DNA from: Haloimpatiens sp042688525
Lineage (GTDB): Bacteria; Bacillota; Clostridia; Clostridiales; Clostridiaceae
Length of the DNA stretch: 64,000 bases
Direction: 5' to 3'
Assembly (NCBI RefSeq): GCF_042688525.2
Contig: NZ_JBHWAB010000001.1
Span: 2,356,001-2,420,000, forward strand
Both the position numbers and the translations under genes were made by a program. The notes under the pieces are model-generated. The model saw only the letters and a list, made by a program, of their open reading frames with translations, did no database searches and was not told the origin of the DNA. Below, one piece after another: positions 1 through 8,302 of this stretch (position 1 is the first letter of the stretch; every line of letters begins with the position of its first letter).

Positions 1-116
1 AATGAAATACTTTTATTGTTTAATTTTAGAATATTTTCCATTTAAATGGTTATAATTCAAATAAATATTATTTTTTTAATATTTATATTTAAAATATATA
101 AGGAGATGATAAAGTA

Positions 117-452
117 ATGAATAAAGTTACTTTAGTTGGAAGATTAACAAAAGATGCTGAATTAATAGATTTAAATAAAAACGACAGAAAAGGAATTAAA
201 TTCATTTTAGCAGTAGATAAGAATTATAAAAACTCAAATGGAGAAAGAGAAACAGATTTTATTCCTATTGCATATTTTACAAATTATTATGACCGTTTAA
301 TACAATATTTATTAAAAGGAGCATTAATTGCTGTTAGTGGAGAACTATCAATATCTTCATTTAAAAAACAGGATGGAACTAAAACATATTATACCGAGGT
401 TTTAGCTGATAATATTCAATTTCTTCAAAGTAAAAAAAATATGGCTGTCTAA
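117..452 (+). CDS. Short single-stranded DNA-binding protein (SSB-like)
   Basis: The 111-residue protein starts MNKVTLVGRLTKDAEL, the classic first strand of the bacterial SSB OB fold, and continues with the usual R-E-T-D-F-I-P-I-x-x-F segment (residues 43-54) and a G-E-L-S-I second barrel half. It should bind ssDNA as an oligomer. It is shorter than housekeeping SSB (about 140-170 residues) and ends KKNMAV, so the acidic DDxIPF-type tip that recruits partner proteins is absent; it is therefore probably a paralogue rather than the replication SSB. The start is supported by AAGGAGATGAT, seven to eight bases upstream of the ATG. It stands alone, converging on moaA across a shared hairpin. Confidence 0.85.
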   Translation: MNKVTLVGRLTKDAELIDLNKNDRKGIKFILAVDKNYKNSNGERETDFIPIAYFTNYYDRLIQYLLKGALIAVSGELSISSFKKQDGTKTYYTEVLADNIQFLQSKKNMAV

Positions 453-459
453 AATATTT

Positions 460-495
460 AGTGCATAACAATTTTATATAAGCTTGTTATGCACT
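460..495. terminator. Bidirectional hairpin terminator between ssb-like gene and moaA
   Basis: A perfect 12 bp inverted repeat (AGTGCATAACAA, a 12-base spacer, then TTGTTATGCACT) lies eight bases after the ssb-like stop and 24 bases after the moaA stop. The flank on the moaA-reading side is T-rich (AAATATTTT). It probably ends both convergent transcripts. Confidence 0.7.
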
Positions 496-518
496 GAACT
501 TACTTAACTTTACAAAAT

Positions 519-1493
519 CTATCCTCCAATTTGAAACATATTCCTATTGTCTTCATATATTGTAGGTTGTTTAAATCCATGTTTATTTGGCTTTTCATAA
601 ATTCCTTTTACAATAATTTGTTCAAGTTGTTCATCTTTAATTCCATTTCGCATAATATTTTTTAAATCTATTCCGTATCTCCAATGAAGACATTGCTTTA
701 AAAATCCTTCTGAAGTAAGTCTAATTCGATTACATTGACTACAGAATCTGTGACTCATAGGGCTAATAAATCCAATACTTCCTTTACTAGAACCAGTTTT
801 AAAATATGTGGCTGGACCTAACAATAAATTTTGTACTACATTTGAACTTAATTGTCTTTCCTTTAAAATAATCTGTTTCACATCATCATTAGATAAAGAC
901 TTAAATTGTTTGCCTTCTCCAATAGGCATCAACTCGATAAATCTAATATCTATAGGAAATTTTTCACATAATTCTACAAAATCCATAATTTCATCATCAT
1001 TTTTCCCTCTCATAATTACAGTATTAAGTTTTACCTTTTTTATACCTTTATCTAATGATAATTTAATTCCCCGTATCACTTTTTCTAAATTTCCACCCCT
1101 AGTAATCTCTTTATATTTTTTCTCTTGTAACGTATCTAAACTTATATTCAAACTATCTAATCCTGATTTTATTAATTCATCTATATATTTTTCTAAAAAT
1201 ATTCCATTAGTTGTAATACAAACTTCTTCAATTTGAGGTAATGTCTTAATGTCATGAATAAGTTTAGGAAGCCCCTGTCTTGTAAGCGGTTCTCCACCAG
1301 TAATACGTACTTTAGAGATTCCTAATTTCGCTGCAATTTTTACAACTCTATAAATCTCATCAAATGTTAAAATATCTTTATGGGGTAAAAATTCAGTACC
1401 CTCTTCTGGCATACAATATACACATCTTAAATTACACCTATCTGTTACTGAAATTCTTAAATAATTTATATTTCTGCCAAATTGGTCAAGCAT
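519..1493 (-). CDS. moaA: GTP 3',8-cyclase MoaA (molybdenum cofactor biosynthesis)
   Basis: Radical SAM enzyme that performs the first step of molybdopterin synthesis, converting GTP to 3',8-cyclo-7,8-dihydro-GTP. The 324-residue protein has the N-terminal CNLRCVYC (CxxxCxxC) 4Fe-4S motif at about residues 20-27, a GGEPLTR motif near residue 66, and the MoaA-specific C-terminal cluster FCSQCNRIRLTSEGFLKQC. It ends in Gly-Gly, the C-terminal tail MoaA needs for catalysis. The ATG directly abuts the upstream gene's TGA (GTAATGTGAATG), with AAAGGAG in the upstream coding end, so translation is probably coupled. It is the last gene of the leftward molybdenum/xanthine dehydrogenase block, which suggests cofactor supply is matched to the hydroxylase. 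Confidence 0.95.
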   Translation of the reverse strand: MLDQFGRNINYLRISVTDRCNLRCVYCMPEEGTEFLPHKDILTFDEIYRVVKIAAKLGISKVRITGGEPLTRQGLPKLIHDIKTLPQIEEVCITTNGIFLEKYIDELIKSGLDSLNISLDTLQEKKYKEITRGGNLEKVIRGIKLSLDKGIKKVKLNTVIMRGKNDDEIMDFVELCEKFPIDIRFIELMPIGEGKQFKSLSNDDVKQIILKERQLSSNVVQNLLLGPATYFKTGSSKGSIGFISPMSHRFCSQCNRIRLTSEGFLKQCLHWRYGIDLKNIMRNGIKDEQLEQIIVKGIYEKPNKHGFKQPTIYEDNRNMFQIGG

Positions 1494-2516
1494 TCACATT
1501 ACTCCTTTACCAAAAGCACAATTTGGAAATCTGCATTCTTCACATTCCATACAAAGCCCACCATGACCATATGAAGCAATATCTTTATGTTCAATTTTAT
1601 TCTTTATTAATATTCTAGGAAGCATTAAATCAAATACCGTTCTTTTTGCATACATAACACATCCTGGTAATCCTAAAATAGGTATATCCCCTTTGTATGC
1701 AAGTAAAAACATAGCTCCTGGAAGTATCGGGGCACCATAAGTTATAACATTTGCTCCTGTTTTCTTAATAGCTGTTGGTGTAACATCATCTGGATCTACA
1801 GACATTCCACCAGTACAAATTACCATTTCTGCTCCCTTTTCTATCCACTGCTCTATTGCCTTTGTAATTTTATTTTCATCATCTGGTAAAATAGTTTGAC
1901 CTAAAACTTCACATCCATATTCTTCTACTTTCTTTTGAATTACAGGTCCAAATGCATCTTTAATTCTTCCATAATAAACTTCATTACCCGTAGTAACGAT
2001 TCCAACTTTCATTGGAGTATATGGTACAACATTTATTATTTTTTCTTCAATTAATTCTTCTGCTTTTTTAATTTTGTCCTCGTCAATTACAAGAGGAATA
2101 ACTCTTGTTCCTGCTACTTTTTTGCCTTTTTTCACAGGACAATTATTGTGAAGTGTAACCAAAATAATTTCACCTATTGAATTTAGTTTATATAAAAGTT
2201 CTGTATTAATTTTAAGAAGTCCATCGAAATCAGCAATAAAATTAATTTTTCCTTCTTTTACTTCACTAAATTTTAGTCCATGCCCTGCAGTAAGTTTTGT
2301 TAAGCGCTCTGCCGCCTCATTCTCATGAACCGTCCCCTCTTTTTTCTCCCACACATAGATATTATCCTTTCCTAATGAAAGCAAAACTTCTATATCTTCT
2401 TCCTTAATTATATGACCTTTTTTAAAAGCTCTATCCTTAATCTTATTAGGAATAATTTGTGTAATATCATGACATAAAACCGAACCCACTGCATCTTGTA
2501 CTGGTATTTTTTTCAT
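1494..2516 (-). CDS. MoeA-like molybdopterin-binding protein with C-terminal Cys cluster
   Basis: The 340-residue protein carries a MoCF/MoeA-type molybdopterin-binding domain (residues about 165-310), with TTGNEV and TGGMSVDPDDVTPTAI motifs, followed by a cysteine-rich tail (CMECEECRFPNCAFGKG) that may hold an Fe-S cluster. It probably inserts or handles the molybdenum cofactor for the neighbouring hydroxylase; it is shorter than full MoeA (about 400). Residues about 60-64 read EGTVHEN, and the DNA beneath is a copy of the window's dispersed repeat (GGGGACGGTTCAT, 2325-2337), written in frame. No Shine-Dalgarno is visible: the mRNA has ACCTCC instead of GGAGG ahead of the ATG. It runs into moaA without a gap. 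Confidence 0.8.
   Translation of the reverse strand: MKKIPVQDAVGSVLCHDITQIIPNKIKDRAFKKGHIIKEEDIEVLLSLGKDNIYVWEKKEGTVHENEAAERLTKLTAGHGLKFSEVKEGKINFIADFDGLLKINTELLYKLNSIGEIILVTLHNNCPVKKGKKVAGTRVIPLVIDEDKIKKAEELIEEKIINVVPYTPMKVGIVTTGNEVYYGRIKDAFGPVIQKKVEEYGCEVLGQTILPDDENKITKAIEQWIEKGAEMVICTGGMSVDPDDVTPTAIKKTGANVITYGAPILPGAMFLLAYKGDIPILGLPGCVMYAKRTVFDLMLPRILIKNKIEHKDIASYGHGGLCMECEECRFPNCAFGKGVM
2325..2337 (-). repeat. Dispersed GGGGACGGTTCAT repeat inside the MoeA-like gene
   Basis: The complement reads GGGGACGGTTCAT, identical to the core of the repeat found about 20 more times up to 35 kb. It lies in frame and encodes Gly-Thr-Val-His. Confidence 0.85.
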
Positions 2517-2715
2517 ATGATTGGAGGTATCTCAAAATAAAAAATAATACAACAAATTTAATTCATTCTAAATCAGAATATTAATATGTTATATAAAAAT
2601 CTATCTTGAAACAATCCTTTTCAACTCCTTTCATTGTATATTGCCATTCATTTTAAAAATTACTAGACTAAATATCCTCAGTTAAATTTTATAATATTCA
2701 TTTAAACATAACGTC

Positions 2716-5016
2716 TTATATTGACCTTATTCCTTTTAAAACTTTCTCTGGTGTAATAGGCAAACTTCTTATATTTACACCAACTGCATTAAACACTGCA
2801 GCTGCAATTGCTGGAGGTGGAGTATTAATTACAACTTCACCTACTGATTTTGCACCAAATGGCCCTGTTGGCTCATAGCTGCTTACAAAATCTACAGTAA
2901 TCTTTCCTATATCTTTTCTACAAGGAATTTTATACTGCATAAAAGTATCTGAAATTAATCTTCCCTGCTTACTATACTTTACGTCTTCATACATTGCCAT
3001 TCCTATTCCTTGCACTAGTCCACCTTCAACTTGTATACGTGCAAGATTTGGATTAATAACCGTTCCACAGTCTACTGCTGCTACATAATCTATTAGTTCT
3101 ACCTTTCCAGTTTCTATATCAACTTCAACCTCTGCAAAACCTGCTATAAATGGTGGTGGACTTGTATCTCCTCCAAAGGAACCTGTCCCTATAAGTTGAT
3201 TTTTTCCTTCTCCTGATATTAATCGCTGTGCTACTTCATCAAGAGATAAAGATAATTCCCCATCTATAGTTTTTATAAATTCTCCATTAAATTCTACTTC
3301 TTTTTCAGACACTCCTAAGAATTTTGCTCCATTTTCAACTATTTTATTTTTCATATCTTCAGCAGCCTTTATTACTGCATTTCCAGTAACATAAGTTGTA
3401 CTAGATGCATAAGAACCTGTATCATATGGAGAAATATCAGTGTCTGCAGCATGTACAATTATCTTATCCATAGTAGTTTCCAGAACTTCTGCCGCCATTT
3501 GAGCTAGTATAGTATCACTTCCTGTCCCCATATCAGTAGAACCTAAGAATAAAGTATAAAATCCATCATCATTTAGTTTGATTACTGCTGAAGCTGTATC
3601 TATACCCGCTATTCCTGAACCTTGCATTGTAATTGCCATACCAACGCCTCTAACTTTAGTATCACTTACAACTTTTCTAGGATGCTTTTCATCCCATCCT
3701 ATAAGTTCCTTACCTCTATCTATACACTTATCAAGGGTAGAGCTTGCTAAAACAGCTGGTTTTCCTTCTTTAGATCCTCCTAAAACTGGATTCGCTTCTC
3801 CCTCTTTGATTATATTTTTTTGACGCAGCTCAGTAGGGTCCATATTTAACTTAAGTGCTAATTGATTCATTGCTGATTCAAGAGCAAATGTTCCCTGTGT
3901 AACGCCATATCCTCTTAGTGCACCTGCAGGCATTTTATTAGTGTAAACCACATTTCCCATATGCCTAACCGCCTTAGCTCTATTATATAAAGGAAGTGTT
4001 TTATGTCCAACAACACTAAATACAGTTGAAGCATGTTCACCATAAGCACCAGTATCAGATAATCCAATTAAATCTACAGCCTTAATATTTCCATTTTTAT
4101 CTGCTCCCAGTCTAACTTTAATTCTCATAGCATGACGACTATTTGTACAGCTAAACGTTTCCCTTCTATCATAAATAATTTTTGATGGTTTTCCAGTTTT
4201 TAAAGTAACTATCGCAGTAAAAATCTCTACTACTGCAGTTTGTTTTCCACCGAATCCTCCACCAATTCTAGGCTTAATTACTCTTACTTTACTTTTTGGA
4301 ATTTGAAGTGCTCTTGAAATATGTCTTCTAACATGAAAAGGTATTTGAGTAGAACTTACAATTGTAAGCCTTCCTGTATGATCCATATAGCTAAATGCTC
4401 TATAAGTTTCCATCATTCCATGTGCCTGTGCTTGTGTATAATAAGTTTCTTCCACAACAACATCACTTTCTTCTAATTCTTTCTCTACATCTCCAAATTC
4501 TATCTTACATGAAGAAGCTATATTTTTTTCTTTGTTCAACCCAATGTCAAAATTAAAAGATAAATCTTCCTCCAGATGAACCACTGATTTATGTCCTTCT
4601 GCTTTTTCAAAATCTAAAACTGGTTCTAAAACCTCATAATCTACTTTAATCAAATTCACTGCTTTTACTGCTGTCTTCTCATCTTTAGCAGCTACTATTG
4701 CAACTTCATCTCCTACATAACGTACATATTCATCTAAAATTAATCTATCATAAGGTGAGGGTTCTGGATATGATTGACCAGCCAATGTAAATCTAACATT
4801 AGGTACATCTTTATATGTTAATATACACTCTACTCCTGGTACTTTCTTTGCTATATCAGTATTAATAGATTTTATCTTTGCAAAAGCATGAGGACTTCTA
4901 AGTATTTTTATAACTAATGCATTATTGTTAAAATTCAAATCATCTGTATAAGCAGGTTTACCTGTGGCAATATCCATACCATCAATTTTTGAAATTGGCT
5001 TATTTACAAATTTCAT
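2716..5016 (-). CDS. xdhA: Xanthine dehydrogenase family, molybdenum-binding subunit
   Basis: The 766-residue large subunit of a xanthine oxidase-family molybdenum hydroxylase. It has the N-terminal a/b hammerhead domain (about residues 15-130) and then the Mo-binding domains with IGGGFGGKQT (about 255), PAGALRGYG (about 365), TDMGTGSDT and the C-terminal FGAKSVGEVVINTP, whose Glu is the catalytic base of the family. It hydroxylates purines such as xanthine or hypoxanthine in the cytoplasm. A 197-base gap precedes the MoeA-like gene downstream. It starts one base after the Fe-S subunit stop, with GGTGGAG upstream. Some clostridial members use a selenium-containing cofactor; the sequence cannot decide this. 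The exact substrate is inferred from the adjacent purine permease. Confidence 0.9.
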   Translation of the reverse strand: MKFVNKPISKIDGMDIATGKPAYTDDLNFNNNALVIKILRSPHAFAKIKSINTDIAKKVPGVECILTYKDVPNVRFTLAGQSYPEPSPYDRLILDEYVRYVGDEVAIVAAKDEKTAVKAVNLIKVDYEVLEPVLDFEKAEGHKSVVHLEEDLSFNFDIGLNKEKNIASSCKIEFGDVEKELEESDVVVEETYYTQAQAHGMMETYRAFSYMDHTGRLTIVSSTQIPFHVRRHISRALQIPKSKVRVIKPRIGGGFGGKQTAVVEIFTAIVTLKTGKPSKIIYDRRETFSCTNSRHAMRIKVRLGADKNGNIKAVDLIGLSDTGAYGEHASTVFSVVGHKTLPLYNRAKAVRHMGNVVYTNKMPAGALRGYGVTQGTFALESAMNQLALKLNMDPTELRQKNIIKEGEANPVLGGSKEGKPAVLASSTLDKCIDRGKELIGWDEKHPRKVVSDTKVRGVGMAITMQGSGIAGIDTASAVIKLNDDGFYTLFLGSTDMGTGSDTILAQMAAEVLETTMDKIIVHAADTDISPYDTGSYASSTTYVTGNAVIKAAEDMKNKIVENGAKFLGVSEKEVEFNGEFIKTIDGELSLSLDEVAQRLISGEGKNQLIGTGSFGGDTSPPPFIAGFAEVEVDIETGKVELIDYVAAVDCGTVINPNLARIQVEGGLVQGIGMAMYEDVKYSKQGRLISDTFMQYKIPCRKDIGKITVDFVSSYEPTGPFGAKSVGEVVINTPPPAIAAAVFNAVGVNIRSLPITPEKVLKGIRSI

Positions 5017-5017
5017 A

Positions 5018-5467
5018 CTACTCCACCCCCATGTATTTCTTAACTGCTCTTAACTGTCCAACATAACCTGTACATCTACATAAATTTCCTGTTAAATAGT
5101 GCACAATTTCTTCTTCAGTTGGAGTTTTAAGTTCTCTTTTCATAGCAAGTACTGTCATTATAAAGCCTGGACTGCAAAATCCACATTGTTCTGCACCTTC
5201 TTTTACTAAAAACTGTGCAAATTCTTTTGCCTCTTGCTGTACTCCTTCTATAGTTGTAATGTTCTTTCCGTTTACTGTTGGTGCAAGAGTTGAGCAAGAA
5301 AGTACTGGTTTTTCATTTACCCATACAGTACACAATCCACAAGACCCTGTATCACAGCCTTTTTTTACACTTAAAAAGCCATATCTTCTAAGGGCATGTA
5401 CTAAAAATTCATCACATGCCACTTCTAATTCCATCTCTTTATTATTAATAATAACTTTTATCTTCAT
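5018..5467 (-). CDS. xdhC: Xanthine dehydrogenase family, 2Fe-2S subunit
   Basis: The 149-residue electron-transfer subunit. The plant-type ferredoxin domain shows Cys38, Cys43, Cys46 and Cys58 (GCDTGSCGLC...SC), and the second [2Fe-2S] helical domain shows QCGFCSPGF and LCRCTGY. It passes electrons from the Mo site to FAD. Its ATG overlaps the stop of the FAD subunit by one base (TAATG), with GGAGG ahead, so the subunits are translationally coupled in the order FAD, FeS, Mo. Length and motifs are normal for the family. Confidence 0.93.
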   Translation of the reverse strand: MKIKVIINNKEMELEVACDEFLVHALRRYGFLSVKKGCDTGSCGLCTVWVNEKPVLSCSTLAPTVNGKNITTIEGVQQEAKEFAQFLVKEGAEQCGFCSPGFIMTVLAMKRELKTPTEEEIVHYLTGNLCRCTGYVGQLRAVKKYMGVE

Positions 5468-6255
5468 TATAAAACCTCCATTATTGCTCTTTTTACAAGT
5501 ACTTTACATATTTCCTCACGATATTCTTTGCTTGCCCTCATATTATCTCCGAAATCCAACTCTTCTGATGCCATTAAAGCTGCCTTTTCAACTTCTTCAA
5601 TAGATTTATCACTTTGAGAAATATATTTTGATGCTTCTTTAGCAATCTTCGCTCTTTGTGGTCTAGCTCCAACAACTATATTCCAATCATTATCTTCATT
5701 AGAAACAGCTACATTTAAAATAGCATAATCACTTCTAGAATTTCTCATCATCTGAAAAGCTGCTTTTCTATTTGTTTTTGGAATACTTATGCTTATTACA
5801 ATATCCTTTTTAGTATCTTGCTCTAAATACTCTTTTAAATGAACCGTCCCCTGTTTATATAACGTAACTTCAGCATTAAGTGAAAGTAGGGCTGTAATAA
5901 AATCTGAAAAACCATACTTAGAATGAACCGTCCCCCCTACAGTAACAATATTTCTTAACTGAACTCCTACTATATTTTCCACTGATTTAGGCAGTACTCC
6001 GTTAAAATATTTATTCAAAATAGGATTTGTTTCTATTTCACGAAAAGTAGTCATTGACCCTATTTCAATTGTTTCATCATTTTCATTTATATGACTTAAA
6101 TCAAGCTTAGATAAATCAATAGCAGTTTCAATTCTTTTTGAAGTCATTCTTAAAAAAGCGCAGCCACCTAAAATCACATTATTTCTCTTTTCATTTAAAA
6201 CCCTATATGCTTCTTCTAAGCTCTTTGGAAATGCAAAATTTTTTATCGTAATCAC
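5467..6255 (-). CDS. xdhB: Xanthine dehydrogenase family, FAD-binding subunit
   Basis: The 262-residue FAD-binding subunit of the CO-dehydrogenase flavoprotein type, with the PCMH FAD fold: NVILGGCAFLRM near residue 27 and VGVQLRNIVTVGGTVHSKYGFSD at about 100-122. A C-terminal domain follows at about 160-255. It starts at GTG, 14 bases after GAGGAGG. Two stretches of the gene, 5837-5851 and 5922-5936, are exact copies of the genome-wide word AAATGAACCGTCCCC or GAATGAACCGTCCCC. Both are read in the same frame and give Gly-Thr-Val-His, so the dispersed repeat has replaced coding sequence twice without breaking the frame. It is the first gene of the xdh operon, behind a hairpin leader. Confidence 0.9.
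   Translation of the reverse strand: MITIKNFAFPKSLEEAYRVLNEKRNNVILGGCAFLRMTSKRIETAIDLSKLDLSHINENDETIEIGSMTTFREIETNPILNKYFNGVLPKSVENIVGVQLRNIVTVGGTVHSKYGFSDFITALLSLNAEVTLYKQGTVHLKEYLEQDTKKDIVISISIPKTNRKAAFQMMRNSRSDYAILNVAVSNEDNDWNIVVGARPQRAKIAKEASKYISQSDKSIEEVEKAALMASEELDFGDNMRASKEYREEICKVLVKRAIMEVL
5837..5851 (-). repeat. Dispersed repeat copy inside xdhB (first)
   Basis: The complement reads GGGGACGGTTCATTT, in frame as Gly-Thr-Val-His-Leu. Confidence 0.9.
5922..5936 (-). repeat. Dispersed repeat copy inside xdhB (second)
   Basis: The complement reads GGGGACGGTTCATTC within a run of six G, again in frame as Gly-Thr-Val-His. It lies 71 bases from the first copy. Confidence 0.9.
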
Positions 6256-6287
6256 TTTTATTCCTCCTCTTCAGTATAAATACTATT

Positions 6288-6352
6288 CTTCAGAAAAAGC
6301 CCTAGTTCTTCATTAACATATTACATATTTTCTGAAGACCCTAAGGCTTTTT
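6288..6352 (-). promoter_or_regulatory. Hairpin or pseudoknot leader ahead of the xdh operon
   Basis: On the minus strand AAAAAGCCTTAG (6352-6341) can pair with CTAGGGCTTTTT (6305-6294) as a 12 bp stem with one G-U. The loop contains CTTCAG (6337-6332), which is complementary to CTGAAG (6293-6288) immediately after the stem. The two pairings form either an H-type pseudoknot or two competing structures. It lies between the permease stop and the xdhB start, so it could act as a terminator or attenuator or protect the message. The structure is seen in sequence; its function is inferred. Confidence 0.5.
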
Positions 6353-6414
6353 ATTTAATCTCTTAGTAATTTTAATAAACTTATATAATCATAACATTAT
6401 GAATTTTATAATTA

Positions 6415-7746
6415 TTAAGCAGTTTCAACTTCTTTTTGTATTACAGTTTTTTTCTCATCCGCTGGTAAAATAACATTTAATACAAGTGCAATTACACCTG
6501 TAACAACAATACCAGATCCTCCAAAAATCATTTTCACTGACTCTGGGAAATATGCTAGTGCTTGTGGTACAGAACCAAGTCCAAATCCCAATCCCATAGC
6601 AACAGCAACAATAATACTGTTCCTTCCTGCAAGAGTTTCTCTAGTAATAAGGTTAATACCACTTATTGCAATCATGGAAAACATAACTACAGCAGCGCCA
6701 CCTAATACGCTTTGAGGCATTAATGCAATAGCTGCTCCAGCTTTTGGAAACAATCCAGCTAAAATTAAGAATCCTGCTCCAATAGCAACTACGAATCTAC
6801 TCATAATACCTGTTAATGCAATTAATCCTACATTTTGACTAAAAGATGTATTAGGTAAAACATTAAATATTGCAGCTAAAGAGCTAGCAAATCCATCAGC
6901 CATAACTCCACCAGCAAGTTCTTTATCAGTAGCTTCTCTGTTTGCTCCTCCAACTGTAACTCCTGAAATATCACCAACTGTTTCCACGGCTGTGACTAAG
7001 TACATTAAAAGCATTGCAACTATAGCATCTACATGAAATTCCATTCCATATTTGAAAGGTGTAGGAAACGCAAACCATCCTGCTTGAGCTACACCACTAA
7101 AATCAATTTTTCCCATAGGTATTGCAACAATATATCCTACTATAAGTCCTATTAATATTGCAGACATACTCGTAATTCCTTTAGTAAACTGTTTGAAAAA
7201 TATAATTGTTGCCAAAACAATTAGTCCCAATAAAAGATTAGATGGTGAACCAAAATCTTTTGCTCCAACTCCACCTGCAAAATATTTGATTCCTGTTGGC
7301 AGAAGAGATAATCCTATAGATAATAGCACAGTTCCTGTAACGACTGGTGGAAAATATTTACGAAGAGGTTTTAAGAATGCTCCTAAAATCATTTCAAAGA
7401 ATCCTCCAATAAATGATGCACCTAATACACCTGCAATTCCATATTTTCCTGATATAGCTATGCATGTTGGTAAAAATCCAAAACTCGTTCCTTGAACAAT
7501 AGGAAGTCTGGCACCAATTGGTCCAATAGGATAAAGTTGAATTAATGTAGCTAATCCTGCTATAAACATAGCACATTGAATTAAAAAAGTTTTTTCTTGA
7601 ATTGGTAACTTAAGAGCATTTGATATGATGATTAAAGGTGCCACATTTCCTGCAAACATTGCTAAAATATGCTGCAGCCCTAATGGAATAGCGTGCCCTA
7701 ACGGTGGTATACCATCTAAATCATATACAGATGTATTTTTTTTCAT
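6415..7746 (-). CDS. NCS2 xanthine/uracil permease
   Basis: The 443-residue, very hydrophobic protein of the nucleobase:cation symporter-2 family, with about 14 membrane segments expected. The family signature region LPNTSFSQNVGLIALTG (about residue 300) fits the Q-N-x-G-x(4)-T motif, and the upstream MYLVTAVETVGDISG segment carries the conserved Glu. The bacterial xanthine/urate branch fits best because the next genes encode a xanthine dehydrogenase. It would import the purine that the hydroxylase oxidises. GGAGG lies eight bases before the ATG. A leader of over 200 bases precedes it from a candidate promoter at 7973-8001. Confidence 0.9.
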   Translation of the reverse strand: MKKNTSVYDLDGIPPLGHAIPLGLQHILAMFAGNVAPLIIISNALKLPIQEKTFLIQCAMFIAGLATLIQLYPIGPIGARLPIVQGTSFGFLPTCIAISGKYGIAGVLGASFIGGFFEMILGAFLKPLRKYFPPVVTGTVLLSIGLSLLPTGIKYFAGGVGAKDFGSPSNLLLGLIVLATIIFFKQFTKGITSMSAILIGLIVGYIVAIPMGKIDFSGVAQAGWFAFPTPFKYGMEFHVDAIVAMLLMYLVTAVETVGDISGVTVGGANREATDKELAGGVMADGFASSLAAIFNVLPNTSFSQNVGLIALTGIMSRFVVAIGAGFLILAGLFPKAGAAIALMPQSVLGGAAVVMFSMIAISGINLITRETLAGRNSIIVAVAMGLGFGLGSVPQALAYFPESVKMIFGGSGIVVTGVIALVLNVILPADEKKTVIQKEVETA

Positions 7747-7972
7747 TTTTCTGCCTCCTTAGTTTTATATTTTAGTAAATAATCTTTATCTTAAATATCC
7801 TTGTACGGATAAAGAGAATTCTTGTTTTCAAGTGTAGTTTTTACTTCAACTAAAACTTAATGAATTTACCTAAAGACGTGTCAACCTTATATATCCTACT
7901 TACATTTATATTGAGATAAGAATATTATCAATGGTATATATCATAATAAAAAATTTGTCGTTTTATGGGGTT

Positions 7973-8001
7973 ATTATATCATAAAATTTGATTTTTGCGA
8001 A
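7973..8001 (-). promoter_or_regulatory. Candidate promoter for the permease/xdh block
   Basis: On the minus strand TTCGCA (-35, 4 of 6 matches), a 17-base spacer and a perfect TATAAT (-10). Confidence 0.5.
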
Positions 8002-8094
8002 TATATTTTTATAAAAAAATATTTTCGTTTTGTATGTAACGAACATTATTCACATTTTCATTGTGTTTAATTCGCAAAATCTATTTTAAAATTA

Positions 8095-8110
8095 GGGGAC
8101 GGTTCATTTT
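8095..8110 (+). repeat. Dispersed GGGGACGGTTCATTTT repeat
   Basis: A plus-strand copy followed by seven T in total, in the divergent intergenic region rather than after a stop codon. Confidence 0.85.
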
Positions 8111-8236
8111 TTTGTTATAAAAATGATATCATTATAATACAAATCTAAAGAATAGTCTATAGATTTATTTAAATTTTTCTAATTATCATTAAATTTCTTC
8201 TTTTATAAATAATTTAAAATATTTATTTTCTTTGAT

Positions 8237-8265
8237 TTGACAAAAGTACATATGTTCGATATTTT
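8237..8265 (+). promoter_or_regulatory. Candidate promoter for the HD-domain gene
   Basis: A perfect TTGACA (-35), a 17-base spacer and TATTTT (-10), 38 bases before the ATG. Confidence 0.5.
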
Positions 8266-8302
8266 ATATTTATAAAAGTTTTTATAAGTAGGAGGTAAAT
8301 GT

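Larger units (their letters stand above)
7747..8302. other. Divergent intergenic region with long permease leader
   Basis: 556 bases between the leftward permease and the rightward HD gene. It holds a candidate leftward promoter (7973-8001), a leader of about 220 bases that can fold locally (CTTTATC at 7792-7786 region with GATAAAG, and ATCC/GGAT), one dispersed repeat (8095-8110) and a candidate rightward promoter (8237-8265). I looked for the purine riboswitch core and did not find it. Confidence 0.5.

Noticed and set aside
7860..7990. Purine riboswitch ahead of the xanthine permease
   Set aside because: I looked for the conserved three-way junction bases and the paired loops and did not find them; the leader is reported only as an unexplained one.
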